A stretch of DNA of 64,000 bases from Haloferax marinisediminis (GCF_009674585.1 NZ_WKJP01000004.1:1-64000); one strand, 5' to 3'. Positions 51,535-61,237 are shown, counted from the first letter of the stretch. The notes: generated by a model not told the origin, from the sequence alone. Translations and numbers: made by a program.

Positions 51535-53355
51535 TCATTTCTTGGCCGTGAGCTCACCCTGACGTGGGAGCCACTCGCTTGGCCACTTGACTGCTCGTTC
51601 GTCACTGCCCGCCTCCGGGACGTTCCACTCGTCGTCGGTGAGCCACGACTGGTCCAACTTCGACACCAGTCCGAGGACTGGGAGGTTCTGGTTGTGGTGC
51701 CACGCGACACGCTTGATGATCTCCTCGGTCTTTGCTCGGTCCTGCGTGGTCGACACCTCCTGTATCTCCGACAGTGGGTCGATGGTCATCTCGCCGCCGT
51801 CCATTCCGGGGACAGTCTGTTCGCCCTCCGAGAAGTTGTGACCGCCGTCGATGTCCGGGATGTTAAGCTGCCAGCGCAGCGGGAAGTACGGGAACGCCGA
51901 CCGTGCCCCACCAGGCATCCAGTAGAATGCACCAATTTTGAAGTTGCCCTCGATGTAGCCACCGAAGTAGTCGCCAGTGGGCTTCTGACTGATTTCGAAG
52001 TCGAAGCCGAAGGAGTTCAACTGGTCGACGACGGTGTTCGTCGCCGTGGTCCAGTCCGTCCACCCAGCGGGCGTGTAGTACGTCCCGCCAAGGGTCCGGC
52101 CACTGCTGTGTTTCCACGTGCCGCCCTCTTTCGAGTAGCCAGCCTCACGGAGGAGTGACGCAGCCTTCTCCGTCTGGGATTCGGCCATTCCGTAGCTCTC
52201 GAACGAATCGTAGGCGTCACCGAGCCACGCCTCTTGGTCGTTCGGTGCGACACCAGTGACCTTCGGTGCGGGTGCCTTCGTTCGCGGTCCTGCGTTCTCG
52301 GCGACTTGCTGTCGGTTGATGACGTGCGCGACGGCTTGTCGGACTTTTCGCTTCCCGAAGTCGGGGTCATCGTGGTTGAACAACACACCGTACCCCCACT
52401 TCGCGGAGATGGAAATCTCCTCGACGGAGTCGGGGAAGTTGGCGACGATCTTCGGCGGTGCGAAGAGACTCGTGACGAAGTCGAGTTCGCGACCCATCAG
52501 TCCCTGCTGGAGCGCGGTGTTGTCTCCTCGCGAGAGCAGCGAGATACCCGCGAAGTTGACGTTGTCGGCGCCGTAATACTCGGGATTCCGCGTGAGTTCC
52601 CACGACTGTTTGGACTTCGACTCGACCGAGAAGGGGCCACTCGCAACCACGTCGTTTTCCCACTTGAACTGCTGGAGTTCCTCAGCGTCCTTGTCGAGGA
52701 ACTGTTCGAACGTCGGGTGGTAGGCGTACAGTCGAAGCGACCCGTTTGCGAGAGTATGTTTGATGACCTCCGGGTTAGATGGTCGCTTCAGGTTGAGAAC
52801 GACCGTTTTGTCGTCTCCGCCCTGTTCGACGCTCTCGGTGAAGTCCCAGAGCGATGCGCCCATCTTCTTCATGAGACGGAACTGAGTTAAGACGTCACGG
52901 GCGGTCACGTCCTCACCGGTGTCCCACTTCAGGTCGTCGCGGAGCGTGAGCGTCACCGTCTCTTCATCGATGGCCCACTCCTCGAGTGCGCCCATCTCGA
53001 ACTCCTTCGTGTTGAAGTTGTAGGCCGCAAAGCGCTCGAAGACGAAGTTCCCTGCGCGAGGGTCGTAGTTCTGAGTCGCTTCCGGATTCAGGTGCAGGTT
53101 CGTCGGGACGCCATTGTTCGTGGCACCGACCAAGGTCTTGTCCACGACGCTTGGTCCTCCCGAGTCGGTCGACTCGTCTCCCGAACCATCGTTCGAACCG
53201 CCACCTCCCGAACTATCGTCGGTGGTGTCGTTCTCGGAGTTGTCGTCCGAGCCACCGGTACAGCCTGCGAGAGCGGCTATTCCGGATGCACCGGTCAGTT
53301 CGACAAAACGGCGTCGGCTAACGAGATCGCTATAGCGGTCAGTACTGTCTGACAT
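51535..53355 (-). CDS. oppA: Oligopeptide ABC transporter substrate-binding lipoprotein (canonical order)
   Basis: A protein of 606 residues with a Tat signal (SRRRFVELTGASGIAA), lipobox ALAGC with lipidated C32, and a long Asp/Ser/Gly linker to about residue 70. The SBP_bac_5 domain is in the usual order: an early LRDDLKWDTGEDVTARDVL, a middle ASGPFSVESKSKQSWELTRN, VRQAVAHVINRQQVAENA, and near the end DFEISQKPTGDYFGGYIEG and LSEIQEVSTTQDRAKTEEII. It is the first gene of the minus-strand operon and contrasts with the permuted protein at 19122. It probably binds peptides; the ligand is unknown. Confidence 0.92.
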   Translation of the reverse strand: MSDSTDRYSDLVSRRRFVELTGASGIAALAGCTGGSDDNSENDTTDDSSGGGGSNDGSGDESTDSGGPSVVDKTLVGATNNGVPTNLHLNPEATQNYDPRAGNFVFERFAAYNFNTKEFEMGALEEWAIDEETVTLTLRDDLKWDTGEDVTARDVLTQFRLMKKMGASLWDFTESVEQGGDDKTVVLNLKRPSNPEVIKHTLANGSLRLYAYHPTFEQFLDKDAEELQQFKWENDVVASGPFSVESKSKQSWELTRNPEYYGADNVNFAGISLLSRGDNTALQQGLMGRELDFVTSLFAPPKIVANFPDSVEEISISAKWGYGVLFNHDDPDFGKRKVRQAVAHVINRQQVAENAGPRTKAPAPKVTGVAPNDQEAWLGDAYDSFESYGMAESQTEKAASLLREAGYSKEGGTWKHSSGRTLGGTYYTPAGWTDWTTATNTVVDQLNSFGFDFEISQKPTGDYFGGYIEGNFKIGAFYWMPGGARSAFPYFPLRWQLNIPDIDGGHNFSEGEQTVPGMDGGEMTIDPLSEIQEVSTTQDRAKTEEIIKRVAWHHNQNLPVLGLVSKLDQSWLTDDEWNVPEAGSDERAVKWPSEWLPRQGELTAKK

Positions 53356-53499
53356 GGCTTACTGATAAGAAACCTAACCCATTGTTAATAAACATTTGCA
53401 TGGTACCCACATTTGGGTGCGGCATAAGCGCCAGCAGACACGCTGAAACACCAAATTACGTCGATATTCTGGCGACAGAAACTGTACTGCACGCAAGAA

Positions 53500-53506
53500 C
53501 TATAAG
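53500..53506 (+). promoter_or_regulatory. TATA box of the DyP-like gene
   Basis: CTATAAG is centred 26 bases upstream of the GTG at 53529. This is the expected spacing for a leaderless haloarchaeal transcript and supports that start over the longer ATG version at 53382. Confidence 0.65.
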
Positions 53507-53528
53507 GAGACACTCGTTACCACGGTCA

Positions 53529-54851
53529 GTGAGCCCAAACAGAGAACGGGGGCTCTCCCGACGCGACTTCGTCACCGCAGCGGTGGCAATCGGCGGGACG
53601 AGTGCCCTCACGGCGTGTATGGAACGAGAACAGTCATCCACGGGCGACGTGACGACACAGTCCGTAGAAGACGAACCGCCGTCGTCACCTGAGTTCCCTC
53701 GTGGCGATCCAGAAACAGTGCCGACCGGGCAGCATCGGTGGGGTAAGTATCTCGTTCGAGATGCACACGGAAACACAGTCCCACCCCAGCAGCTCGTCGC
53801 AGTCGGACTCACGTACGAAGGGTCGGTTCCACCGACAGCAGCAGAGCGCGAACAGGTGGAACGCGCTCTCGAAACCATCGAACTGGCCTACCAGTGGGGG
53901 ACCGGTGGTAACGCTGGTGCTGCATTCAACCGTGGGCTCCTTTTCATGCTTGGGTACGCACCACGATATTTCGAATCGATGGGGGAGATTCCGTCCTCAC
54001 TCACGACACCAGAGGACGTCCTCGATACCGTCGGGGAAGACCCCACAAAAGCAGACCCATACGATGCGATACTGCTGCTGACGAGCGACATCGGTTCTGT
54101 CGTCCTCGGCGCAGAGGCAGCACTGTTTGGCGAAGTCGACGAGGTGAACGGAGTGTCCGTGGATGCGACGTTCGAAGGTGTGTTCTCGAAGGCGGGGCGT
54201 CACACCGGCTACGTTGGAAAAGGGCTCCCTGCGGACAAACTGGAAGAAGAGCGGATTCCAGAGGATGCACCGCTCTCGATGGGGTTCAAATCCGGATTTA
54301 GCGACAATCTCCCAGCGGAGGACGCGGTCACGCTGACGTCGGGGCCCTTCGCCGGGGGGTCGACAATCGCTTCCTCCACGCTCGTCATCGACCTCGACCG
54401 ATGGTACGACCAGCGTGATGAAGAGCGCGTCGCGGAGATGTTCTGCCCCGCTCACGGGACAGACGATGTGGGACCGACGGGCGAGAAACTCGGGAGTGAC
54501 AGCGGCATTACCCAGGAAGATGTCGACCGGATCGAGAAAGACGCCGAGTCGTACGGTCGTGTCGGGCACACGCAGAAGGTCGCTCGGGCGCGAGACGACG
54601 AGTTCGAAGCACGAATCCTCCGCAGGACAGAGGGTGTCGCGACGAGTCAGCACGACGGTGCAGGCTTCGAATTCAACTCCGTTCAGCGAACCATCGAGGA
54701 CTTCGTCGAGACGCGGAAAGCGATGAACCCCGACGAGTACGACTTCGACATTCCTGCGAAAGACCACGGCATCGTCGATTACCTCGAAACCGTTCGCAGA
54801 GGGAGCTATCTGGCACCACCTCGTGAAAAGCGGTCTCTGCCGGTGGTCTAA
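53529..54851 (+). CDS. Tat-exported DyP-like protein (haloarchaeal, DUF7405-like)
   Basis: A protein of 440 residues from GTG 53529. The Tat signal is LSRRDFVTAAVAIGG with lipobox-like LTAC (C30). The fold signs match dye-decolourising peroxidases: MGFKSGFSD (residues 251-259) where DyP has GxxDG, FAGGSTIASSTLVIDLDRWY (274-293), GHTQKVARARDD with candidate haem-ligand H347, then ARILRRTEG (361-369) and a C-terminal RRGSYLAPPREKRSLP. The distal Asp of GxxDG is replaced by Ser, so normal peroxidase chemistry is doubtful. The family number is from memory. It abuts a CRTAC1 gene with no gap, so the two products probably work together outside the membrane. Confidence 0.72.
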   Translation: MSPNRERGLSRRDFVTAAVAIGGTSALTACMEREQSSTGDVTTQSVEDEPPSSPEFPRGDPETVPTGQHRWGKYLVRDAHGNTVPPQQLVAVGLTYEGSVPPTAAEREQVERALETIELAYQWGTGGNAGAAFNRGLLFMLGYAPRYFESMGEIPSSLTTPEDVLDTVGEDPTKADPYDAILLLTSDIGSVVLGAEAALFGEVDEVNGVSVDATFEGVFSKAGRHTGYVGKGLPADKLEEERIPEDAPLSMGFKSGFSDNLPAEDAVTLTSGPFAGGSTIASSTLVIDLDRWYDQRDEERVAEMFCPAHGTDDVGPTGEKLGSDSGITQEDVDRIEKDAESYGRVGHTQKVARARDDEFEARILRRTEGVATSQHDGAGFEFNSVQRTIEDFVETRKAMNPDEYDFDIPAKDHGIVDYLETVRRGSYLAPPREKRSLPVV

Positions 54852-56513
54852 GTGGACACCAAACACGTGCTCACAATCGCGCTGGCCTTCGCAGTCGTCC
54901 TCGCGGGAATCTCACTCGGTCCATCGTATCTCGAACAGGACACCGATGCTCCTGAACCCGCACGGCTGGCGTTCTCAGACGTTACTGACCAGTCGGGACT
55001 CGACTACGAAGCAGTCGGAAGCGGAGTGGGAAGCGGGAACTCCGGAGTCTACGTCGCGGACGTGAACAAAGATTCCTGGCCAGACCTGCTAACCATCGGT
55101 GGTGAGAGTCCAGCACTGTTCGTGAACGACGGTGGGCAGTTCGTCAAGAGCGACGCCCTGCAGACAGTGGACCGCAGCATCAAGAGCGCAGTCTTCGTCG
55201 ACGTCGAACGAGACGGATGGACGGACCTGTTCTTATTCGCCCACGATGGTTCGGTGGTGGCGTTCCGGAACGACGGTGGGCAGTTCGTCCGGGCCGACTA
55301 CGGAGTCGGGAACCTCACCTATCCGCTCGGTGCAACTGCGGCGGACTACGACCGGGATGGTGACACCGACCTGTTCGTCTACCAATCGGGGTCGTGGCAC
55401 GAGAGCAAGCCGGAGGGGTATTTCAGTCTCGACGAGCGAATCACGGAGGACAACGGTAACACGAACTACCTCTACGAGAACGTCGGTGGAGAGTTCCGTC
55501 GTGTCGACTCAGAGAGCATCTCGGGGAACCACTGGAGTCTAGCGGCGAGTTTCGTCGACCTGACTGGAGATGGGTACCCGGACATCCACGTTGCGAACGA
55601 CTACAACAACGATACGCTCTACATCAACACCGGAGACGGAACGTTCGACCGGCGGACCCTCGGTGGTTCGACTGCACGGAATGGGATGGCCTCAGAGGTT
55701 GCGGACGTCACCAACGACGGGCGTCCAGACGTGTTCGTCTCGAACATCTGGTTCCCGAAACTGAAAGGAAACATGTCTAAAGAGCGGTACGAGCGGCTCA
55801 AACGACTGCTCGACTTCGTCGTCCACTCGGGGCGAACCAAGGGCAACACGCTGTTAGTCAACCAGGGCGACGGTGAGTTCGCCGACCGAGCAGACGAGCT
55901 GAACGTCCGCCACGGCGGGTGGGGATGGGCCGCGAGTGCGACGGACTTCGACAACGACGGAGACCGTGATATCGTCCATACGACCCAGATTGTCGTCCGA
56001 ATCGACCGTGACGACCCGGTGTACACCTATCCGATGGTCTTCCAAGGAGACGGTGGCGAGTTCGCCAGTGTGAACGCGAGCACCCACAGTATGCGCGAGA
56101 CCGACGGTCGCGGTCTCGCAACACTCGACTACGACCACGATGGTGAGCAAGAGCTAGTCGTTGCGACCTACGACGACGCATTCGTCGTGTACGACAACGA
56201 GGCAGACACGGCAGGGCAGAACTCGCTCCAGTTGCGTGTCGTCGACGAGAACGACGCGACTGCGCTCGGTGCAGTCGTCACCGTCCACGCTGGCGCAGAC
56301 ACGCACGTGATTCAACAGTCTGCAAACGTCGACTACCTCTCGCAGGATACGCGCGTCGAACACGTCGGGGTGGGCACCCACGACAGTGTGACGCTCAAAG
56401 TGGAGTGGCCCGATGGAACGACGCGGACCTTCGAGGATGTCGCGGTGAACCAACGGCTACGGGTGACGAAGGATGGCCCCGTCGTCGCTGCACCGTTGAA
56501 CGAGACTACCTGA
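54852..56513 (+). CDS. CRTAC1-family FG-GAP/VCBS repeat protein with ASPIC/UnbV domain
   Basis: A protein of 553 residues starting at GTG directly after the previous stop. A signal anchor (HVLTIALAFAVVLAGISLG) leads an extracytoplasmic beta-propeller. At least seven Asp-rich Ca-binding-like repeats are seen, for example VADVNKDSWPDLLT, AADYDRDGDTDLFVY, VDLTGDGYPDIHVANDYNND, TDFDNDGDRDIVHT and LDYDHDGEQELVVA. The C-terminal ASPIC/UnbV domain (about residues 455-540) reads LQLRVVDENDATALGAVVTV and VEWPDGTTRTFEDV. The family is known from animal extracellular matrix and many bacteria; its prokaryotic role is unclear. Coupling to the DyP-like gene suggests a common surface function. Confidence 0.88.
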   Translation: MDTKHVLTIALAFAVVLAGISLGPSYLEQDTDAPEPARLAFSDVTDQSGLDYEAVGSGVGSGNSGVYVADVNKDSWPDLLTIGGESPALFVNDGGQFVKSDALQTVDRSIKSAVFVDVERDGWTDLFLFAHDGSVVAFRNDGGQFVRADYGVGNLTYPLGATAADYDRDGDTDLFVYQSGSWHESKPEGYFSLDERITEDNGNTNYLYENVGGEFRRVDSESISGNHWSLAASFVDLTGDGYPDIHVANDYNNDTLYINTGDGTFDRRTLGGSTARNGMASEVADVTNDGRPDVFVSNIWFPKLKGNMSKERYERLKRLLDFVVHSGRTKGNTLLVNQGDGEFADRADELNVRHGGWGWAASATDFDNDGDRDIVHTTQIVVRIDRDDPVYTYPMVFQGDGGEFASVNASTHSMRETDGRGLATLDYDHDGEQELVVATYDDAFVVYDNEADTAGQNSLQLRVVDENDATALGAVVTVHAGADTHVIQQSANVDYLSQDTRVEHVGVGTHDSVTLKVEWPDGTTRTFEDVAVNQRLRVTKDGPVVAAPLNETT

Positions 56514-56521
56514 GCGGTTGG

Positions 56522-56540
56522 TTTGCCACCGGTTGGCAAA
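56522..56540. promoter_or_regulatory. 19-bp operator-like palindrome at the GH3 promoter
   Basis: TTTGCCACCGGTTGGCAAA has 7-base arms TTTGCCA and TGGCAAA around CCGGT. It abuts the TATA box, where the TFB-recognition element would lie, so a bound protein would block transcription. It differs in spacing from the GTTTG-N7-CAAAC sites. Confidence 0.6.
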
Positions 56541-56550
56541 TTTATAAATA
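56541..56550 (+). promoter_or_regulatory. TATA box of the GH3 gene
   Basis: TTTATAAATA lies 24-33 bases upstream of the ATG at 56574. Spacing fits a leaderless transcript and supports that start rather than the earlier in-frame ATG at 56523, which would overlap the operator and TATA box. Confidence 0.75.
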
Positions 56551-56573
56551 GCAGCGGAATTTCTCTTCGCAGT

Positions 56574-58805
56574 ATGCAGTCAGAAAGCACGCACCCCCCA
56601 TACAGAGATGACAGTCTCTCGACCGAGCGGCGCGTCGAGGACCTCATCGACCGGATGACGCTCACGGAGAAGGCGGGCCAACTCGTCGGGACGTGGGCGG
56701 GACAGCTCGGCGAGTTAAAATCGGTCGAAGACGTCGAAGCTGAAGTCACGGAGTACACCATCGGTGCGGTTGCATCGTTCGGGTGGGCCGGTGCTGTCGA
56801 CGCTCGTCTCGACGACGTGGTCGAGACGGTCAATCGACTTCAGGAGGTTGCACTCACGGAGACACGACTCGGGATTCCACTACTGTTCAACGTAGATGCC
56901 GTACACGGGCACGCATACGTCGCCGAAGGGACCGCGTTTCCGAACGGACTCGGGATGGCGGCAACCTGGGACGAGTCGGGGGCAGAGACGATCGCGGACA
57001 TCACTGCAACTGAAGTCAGGAAGACTGGGGCGCACCAGAACTATTCACCCACCTGTGACGTCGCTCGGGAACCGCGATGGGGCCGAACCTTCGAGACGTT
57101 CGGCGAGAGTCCGTTTCTCTGTGGTCGGTTCGCTGCCGCGATGGTACGGGGGTACCAGGGCGATGGCCTCGATGACCCAGAGTCGGTAGTCGCCACGGCC
57201 AAACACTTCCCTGCTTACAGCGAACCAGTCCGTGGGGAGGACACTGCACCAGTCGAGGTTTCCTCGTATCTCCTCCGTAACGTGTTCTTACCGTCGTTCC
57301 TCGATGCACTCGACGAAGGAGTCGCGTCCGTCATGCCGTGTTACAACGCAATCGACGGTCGTCCAGCACACGGGTCACGCGAGTATCTCACTGACCTGCT
57401 CCGGGGAGACCTCGGATTCGACGGGACAATCGTCTCGGACTGGGGCGGCGTCAACATGCTTCACGAAGACCACCACGTGACGGATGACCACCGAGGATCG
57501 GTGCAGATGACCCGTACTGCGGGGCTCGACGTGGCGTCAGTCGACGCAACTGCACACGCAGACAACATCGTATCGCTCGTCGAAGACGGGGAGTTATCCG
57601 AACAGGTCCTCGACGCTAGTCTCAGACGTGTACTCAGCCTCAAGTTCCGTCTCGGACTGTTCGAAGACCCCTTCGTCGACCCGAACGAAGCTCGGGACGT
57701 CGTCGGAAGCGACGCGCATCGCTCCGAAGCACTGGAGACAGCACGGAAGTCGATGACACTCCTCCAGAACGACGAGACGCTCCCGCTGGACCCCGACGCA
57801 GACGTCCTCGTCGCGGGACCAAACGCCGACGATCCCATCCACCAACTCGGTGGATGGAGTGTTCCGGACCCGGAAGGAACCGACGTCGTCACCATCAGAG
57901 ACGGAATCGAATCCGTCTGTAACGGGACGGTAACCTACGAACAGGGTGCCACGATGAACGAACGACTCGACATCGACGCTGCCGTGGCGGCCGCAGAAGA
58001 TGCCGACGTCGCAATCGTCGCAGTCGGAGAGAACTGGTATCTCCACGAGTTCGGCCCCACCGAAGAGAGCGGTACAGCGATGGACGAGTTCCCGAACCGA
58101 ACCACACTCACGCTTCCCGATGCACAACGTGACCTCGTGAAAGCACTCCACGAGACGGGAACACCCGTCGTCGGGGTACTCGTCACCGGTCGGCCACTGG
58201 CCGTCGACTGGATGGCGAGCAACCTCCCTTCGCTGTTGATGGCTTACTACCCCGGAACGATGGGCGGGCAGGCAGTGGCTGAAACACTCTTCGGCGTGTG
58301 TGACCCCGGTGGGCGATTGCCCATCTCGATTCCGCGCTCGACTGGCCACCTGCCGACTCGGTTCAACCACTTCCCTCACCCCACGCCGATTGGTTCGGAG
58401 GAACATCTCTCGTCGTACGACCCGCTGTTCGAGTTCGGGCACGGGCTGAGTTACACCGACTTCGAGTTCGGTTCCGTGTCGGTCACCGAAGAGACCCTTC
58501 CTCCACACGGGACGACGACCGTCGAGGTCCCGGTCGAGAACGTCGGCGACCGGTCCGGTTCGACCGTTGTGCACGTGTACGTCACCGACCATGCTAGTTC
58601 GCGAGTCACTCCTGTTCGGGAACTCTGTGGGTTCGAACGAGTCTCACTCGACGCAGGGAAAGCGGAGACAGTGACTATCCCAATCGACGCACCGTCACTC
58701 GGGCGTGTCGACTCCTCAGGAACACTTCGAGCGGTTCCTGGCGAGTACACGCTACACGTCGAGGACCAGTCGGTAACGGTCACCATCGAATCGGACTTCA
58801 ACTGA
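56574..58805 (+). CDS. bgl: Glycoside hydrolase family 3 beta-glucosidase
   Basis: A protein of 743 residues from ATG 56574. The N-terminal GH3 barrel has AGQLVGTWAG, LFNVDAVHGHAYVAEGTAFP, the substrate-site NYSPTCDVAREPRWGRTFET and ATAKHFPAYSEP, and the nucleophile D289 in GTIVSDWGGV. The C-terminal alpha/beta sandwich includes SMTLLQNDETLPL and AIVAVGENWYLHEFGPTEES. A fibronectin III-like domain ends the protein (about residues 635-740). No signal peptide is visible, so it is probably cytoplasmic. It hydrolyses beta-glucosides or xylosides; the specificity is not fixed by sequence. No transporter sits beside it. Confidence 0.92.
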   Translation: MQSESTHPPYRDDSLSTERRVEDLIDRMTLTEKAGQLVGTWAGQLGELKSVEDVEAEVTEYTIGAVASFGWAGAVDARLDDVVETVNRLQEVALTETRLGIPLLFNVDAVHGHAYVAEGTAFPNGLGMAATWDESGAETIADITATEVRKTGAHQNYSPTCDVAREPRWGRTFETFGESPFLCGRFAAAMVRGYQGDGLDDPESVVATAKHFPAYSEPVRGEDTAPVEVSSYLLRNVFLPSFLDALDEGVASVMPCYNAIDGRPAHGSREYLTDLLRGDLGFDGTIVSDWGGVNMLHEDHHVTDDHRGSVQMTRTAGLDVASVDATAHADNIVSLVEDGELSEQVLDASLRRVLSLKFRLGLFEDPFVDPNEARDVVGSDAHRSEALETARKSMTLLQNDETLPLDPDADVLVAGPNADDPIHQLGGWSVPDPEGTDVVTIRDGIESVCNGTVTYEQGATMNERLDIDAAVAAAEDADVAIVAVGENWYLHEFGPTEESGTAMDEFPNRTTLTLPDAQRDLVKALHETGTPVVGVLVTGRPLAVDWMASNLPSLLMAYYPGTMGGQAVAETLFGVCDPGGRLPISIPRSTGHLPTRFNHFPHPTPIGSEEHLSSYDPLFEFGHGLSYTDFEFGSVSVTEETLPPHGTTTVEVPVENVGDRSGSTVVHVYVTDHASSRVTPVRELCGFERVSLDAGKAETVTIPIDAPSLGRVDSSGTLRAVPGEYTLHVEDQSVTVTIESDFN

Positions 58806-59763
58806 GCACCGTCAGCGCGGTCGGAATCCGCGCCGAGTGACATTCTCTTCATTTCCACAGCGTCGTAGACGTTTCTTCGTCACTTTCTGGGAGAACCGTA
58901 TTCGAATCCCGGTCTAGGGGGGTGCAGTTTCAGTGAGGATAGAAGCATCTGATATTCGAATATTCGGCGTAGACACCGGTTTCAGGCCTTTCATCCGTCG
59001 GGAAGTGGTTATTTTACCGTGGTGGATTGTGGTGGGCAGAACACCCAACACACGTGTAATATTTCAATTATATCATATATCCTATTGATTGGTTCTAAGT
59101 GTAATCATTAATTGGCCCCCTCGGTCAGTGACACATCTGGATTCAGCTTATCTGAGGGCCAAAACCAGCGTTTAGGATTCAGCCACTATTTTTGGTAAGT
59201 TATCTTATATGAAGTCAGAATTTGTATAGTATGTCTAACAATATAATTACTGACGTAACGGAGAAGTGGTCAACGTTCCCTGGAAAACGGGTGATTCGAC
59301 AGACAGCAGGTCAGATACGAGCGTCTATGTCGAGTCCGCTGAGATTCGTATTCCGATTGCGAATCACGGAAGGCGTTCTGAAATACGAGGAGACAGAGTG
59401 GGAGAGAGGCACTTCGCCGAGAACGTATCGGGGAGTTGAGGGCGAGTCGTGAGTGAAACGAGTCCAATTTCCGTCTATTACAAGCGTAGGCCTGTCACGA
59501 CCACACATCGTTTCGAGTATAGGTGGGTCGATCAACTCGCAGAGTGCGAATCAATGTGAACGGGTTACCAACTGAGCACACCCCCATTACGTCATAGGTG
59601 GCACAGCACGGACAGTACTTACTCGACCTTATCAAAATCAGATTGTTTGCGATGGCCAAACGGTTACTAATACCGACAGGGGTTTTTTGGGATCGGAAAC
59701 TACGCTCACAGTGGTGCCCGCCCCTCTGCTCCGTCATCTCCCTTCGACAGTTCTGCGAGTAGA
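58806..59763. other. Gap between GH3 and aminotransferase genes
   Basis: This 958-base stretch is AT-rich in the middle (58930-59250). A short plus-strand frame from ATG 59231 (MSNNIITDVTEKWSTFPGKR and about 54 more residues) has a TATA-like CTTATATGAAG about 25 bases upstream, but its later part is not credible protein; it may be a broken gene. A palindrome of the IclR-site type lies at 59645-59661. I see nothing else. Confidence 0.45.
59645..59661. promoter_or_regulatory. IclR-type palindrome, site 1
   Basis: GTTTGCGATGGCCAAAC follows GTTTG-N7-CAAAC. It lies about 100 bases beyond the 3' end of the aminotransferase gene and has no clear promoter beside it. It is one of four such sites in 2.7 kb. 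Confidence 0.5.
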
Positions 59764-61068
59764 TTACGCCGCAGTAATCGAGTCGTCGAGGAGTTCGACA
59801 GCGATGTCGAGTTCACGGTCACGGACATCTAACGGAGGAAGAAGCCGAAGTGCCTTCTTCCCGCAGCCGAGGGTCAACAGTCCTCGTTTGAGAGCTTCGT
59901 CGACGACAACGTCTCGCCGTTCTTTGGTATCGAATTCGATGGCGACCATCAACCCGAGACCTCGTGCGTCGACCACGGCATCTTCGTGACGTTCCTGAAG
60001 GTCGCGAAGTTGCCCGAGTAAGCGTTCGCCCTTCTGTTCAGCGTGACTGAGAAGGTCGTGCTCTTCGATGGCAGCGAGTGTCAGCGTGCCCTGAATCGAC
60101 GAGAGAATGTCTCCGGCACCCCACGTAGAGGAAAGCCGACTCTTTTCTTCGGGGAAGATGTCCATGCTGGAGATAGTTGCACCGACGCGGAGGGCCTTGG
60201 CACTCGTGATGACGTCCGGGTCCAAGTCGTAGTGGTCGACTGCCCACATCTCACCTGTTCGACCGACACCGGACTGTATTTCGTCGGCGATAACAGGGAT
60301 GTCGTGTTCGGTAGCCAACTCGTCGAGTTCGCGCATGAACTGCGGGTCAGGGACTTGATAGCCACCTTCACCTTGGACTGGTTCGAGAATGATGAACCCG
60401 ACTTGTTCTGCCGGAATGTGACCGTGTTTTGAGTCGAGTTTTTTCCGGAGGCGTTCGACCCCCTCGACTGAGTAGGGGACGTCGTGGATACCGCTCAGTT
60501 CGGGGAATTTTCGCCTGTGAACCGATTTCGAACGGTTCAGGGACAGTGCACCGAGCGTTCGTCCGTGGAAGGCACCTTCGAACGTGATGCCATATTTGGG
60601 TAGCTCACAGTTATCGTAACAGATCTTGATCGCATTCTCGACGGCTTCCGCTCCGGAGTTCGAGAGGAAGACAGTGTCCATGTCGTAGTGCGATGTGATT
60701 TCGGTGAGTTTGTCCATCAAGTGTGCTGGACCGGGAACATCTGTTTCGTCCGGTGTCCCCCCAGTGCTAACGTAGAAATCCTGTCCCGCAATCTTCAGCG
60801 GGTCGACGATGTCGAACTCGTGGAGTTTATCCACGATTTTCGGATTGTTGTACCCAAGTGGTGCCGCAGCAACGTGGCTCGTGAAATCTAACAGGACGTT
60901 ACCATCAGCATCGGTGCAGAACGGCCCCTCTGCATCTTTCGTAATATCCCAAACGAAGTCGTAGACGTACGTGCTCGGTGCAGACGACTGACGATGGAAA
61001 TCTACCCACTGACTCGCCTTGGGGCCGGGTAACTGCTCAACACGTGGTTCTGCTGTCTCACGCTGCAT
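59764..61068 (-). CDS. Class III aminotransferase (4-aminobutyrate/ornithine type)
   Basis: A protein of 434 residues from ATG 61068; TTTATC on the minus strand (61091-61099) lies 25-30 bases upstream, fitting a leaderless transcript. PLP motifs: NSGAEAVENAIKIC (138-150), FEGAFHGRTLGALS, D262 in VIADEIQSGVGRTG, and the Schiff-base K291 in ITSAKALRVGATIS. An RLSSTWGAGDI segment resembles lysine 6-aminotransferase and related enzymes. It moves an omega- or alpha-amino group of a diamine or GABA-like compound to 2-oxoglutarate; the exact donor is unknown. Neighbouring IclR and FAD-oxidase genes point to amino-acid catabolism. Confidence 0.9.
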   Translation of the reverse strand: MQRETAEPRVEQLPGPKASQWVDFHRQSSAPSTYVYDFVWDITKDAEGPFCTDADGNVLLDFTSHVAAAPLGYNNPKIVDKLHEFDIVDPLKIAGQDFYVSTGGTPDETDVPGPAHLMDKLTEITSHYDMDTVFLSNSGAEAVENAIKICYDNCELPKYGITFEGAFHGRTLGALSLNRSKSVHRRKFPELSGIHDVPYSVEGVERLRKKLDSKHGHIPAEQVGFIILEPVQGEGGYQVPDPQFMRELDELATEHDIPVIADEIQSGVGRTGEMWAVDHYDLDPDVITSAKALRVGATISSMDIFPEEKSRLSSTWGAGDILSSIQGTLTLAAIEEHDLLSHAEQKGERLLGQLRDLQERHEDAVVDARGLGLMVAIEFDTKERRDVVVDEALKRGLLTLGCGKKALRLLPPLDVRDRELDIAVELLDDSITAA

Positions 61069-61237
61069 ACAGTCAGTGCAAATACTCAATAGATAAATCA
61101 TGCGGAATGCCCGTTCTGACTGATAATTCGCGTGTGAACGTCAGGAACAGACACTGTCCACACAAACTGAACTAGAGGAGAGTCTACTAAGAATAACAGA
61201 ACACTCGTGTGAGACATGACACTGTAGGACAAGTTTC

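Noticed and set aside
53382-53528. Longer N-terminus of the DyP-like protein from ATG 53382
   Set aside because: It would put about 49 extra residues before the Tat motif and run through the TATA box at 53500. The GTG at 53529 fits both the signal and the promoter spacing.
59231-59452. A 74-codon gene with a TATA-like element upstream
   Set aside because: The first 20 residues look plausible, but the rest is Arg/Ser-rich without conservation signs. It is noted only as a possible broken gene.
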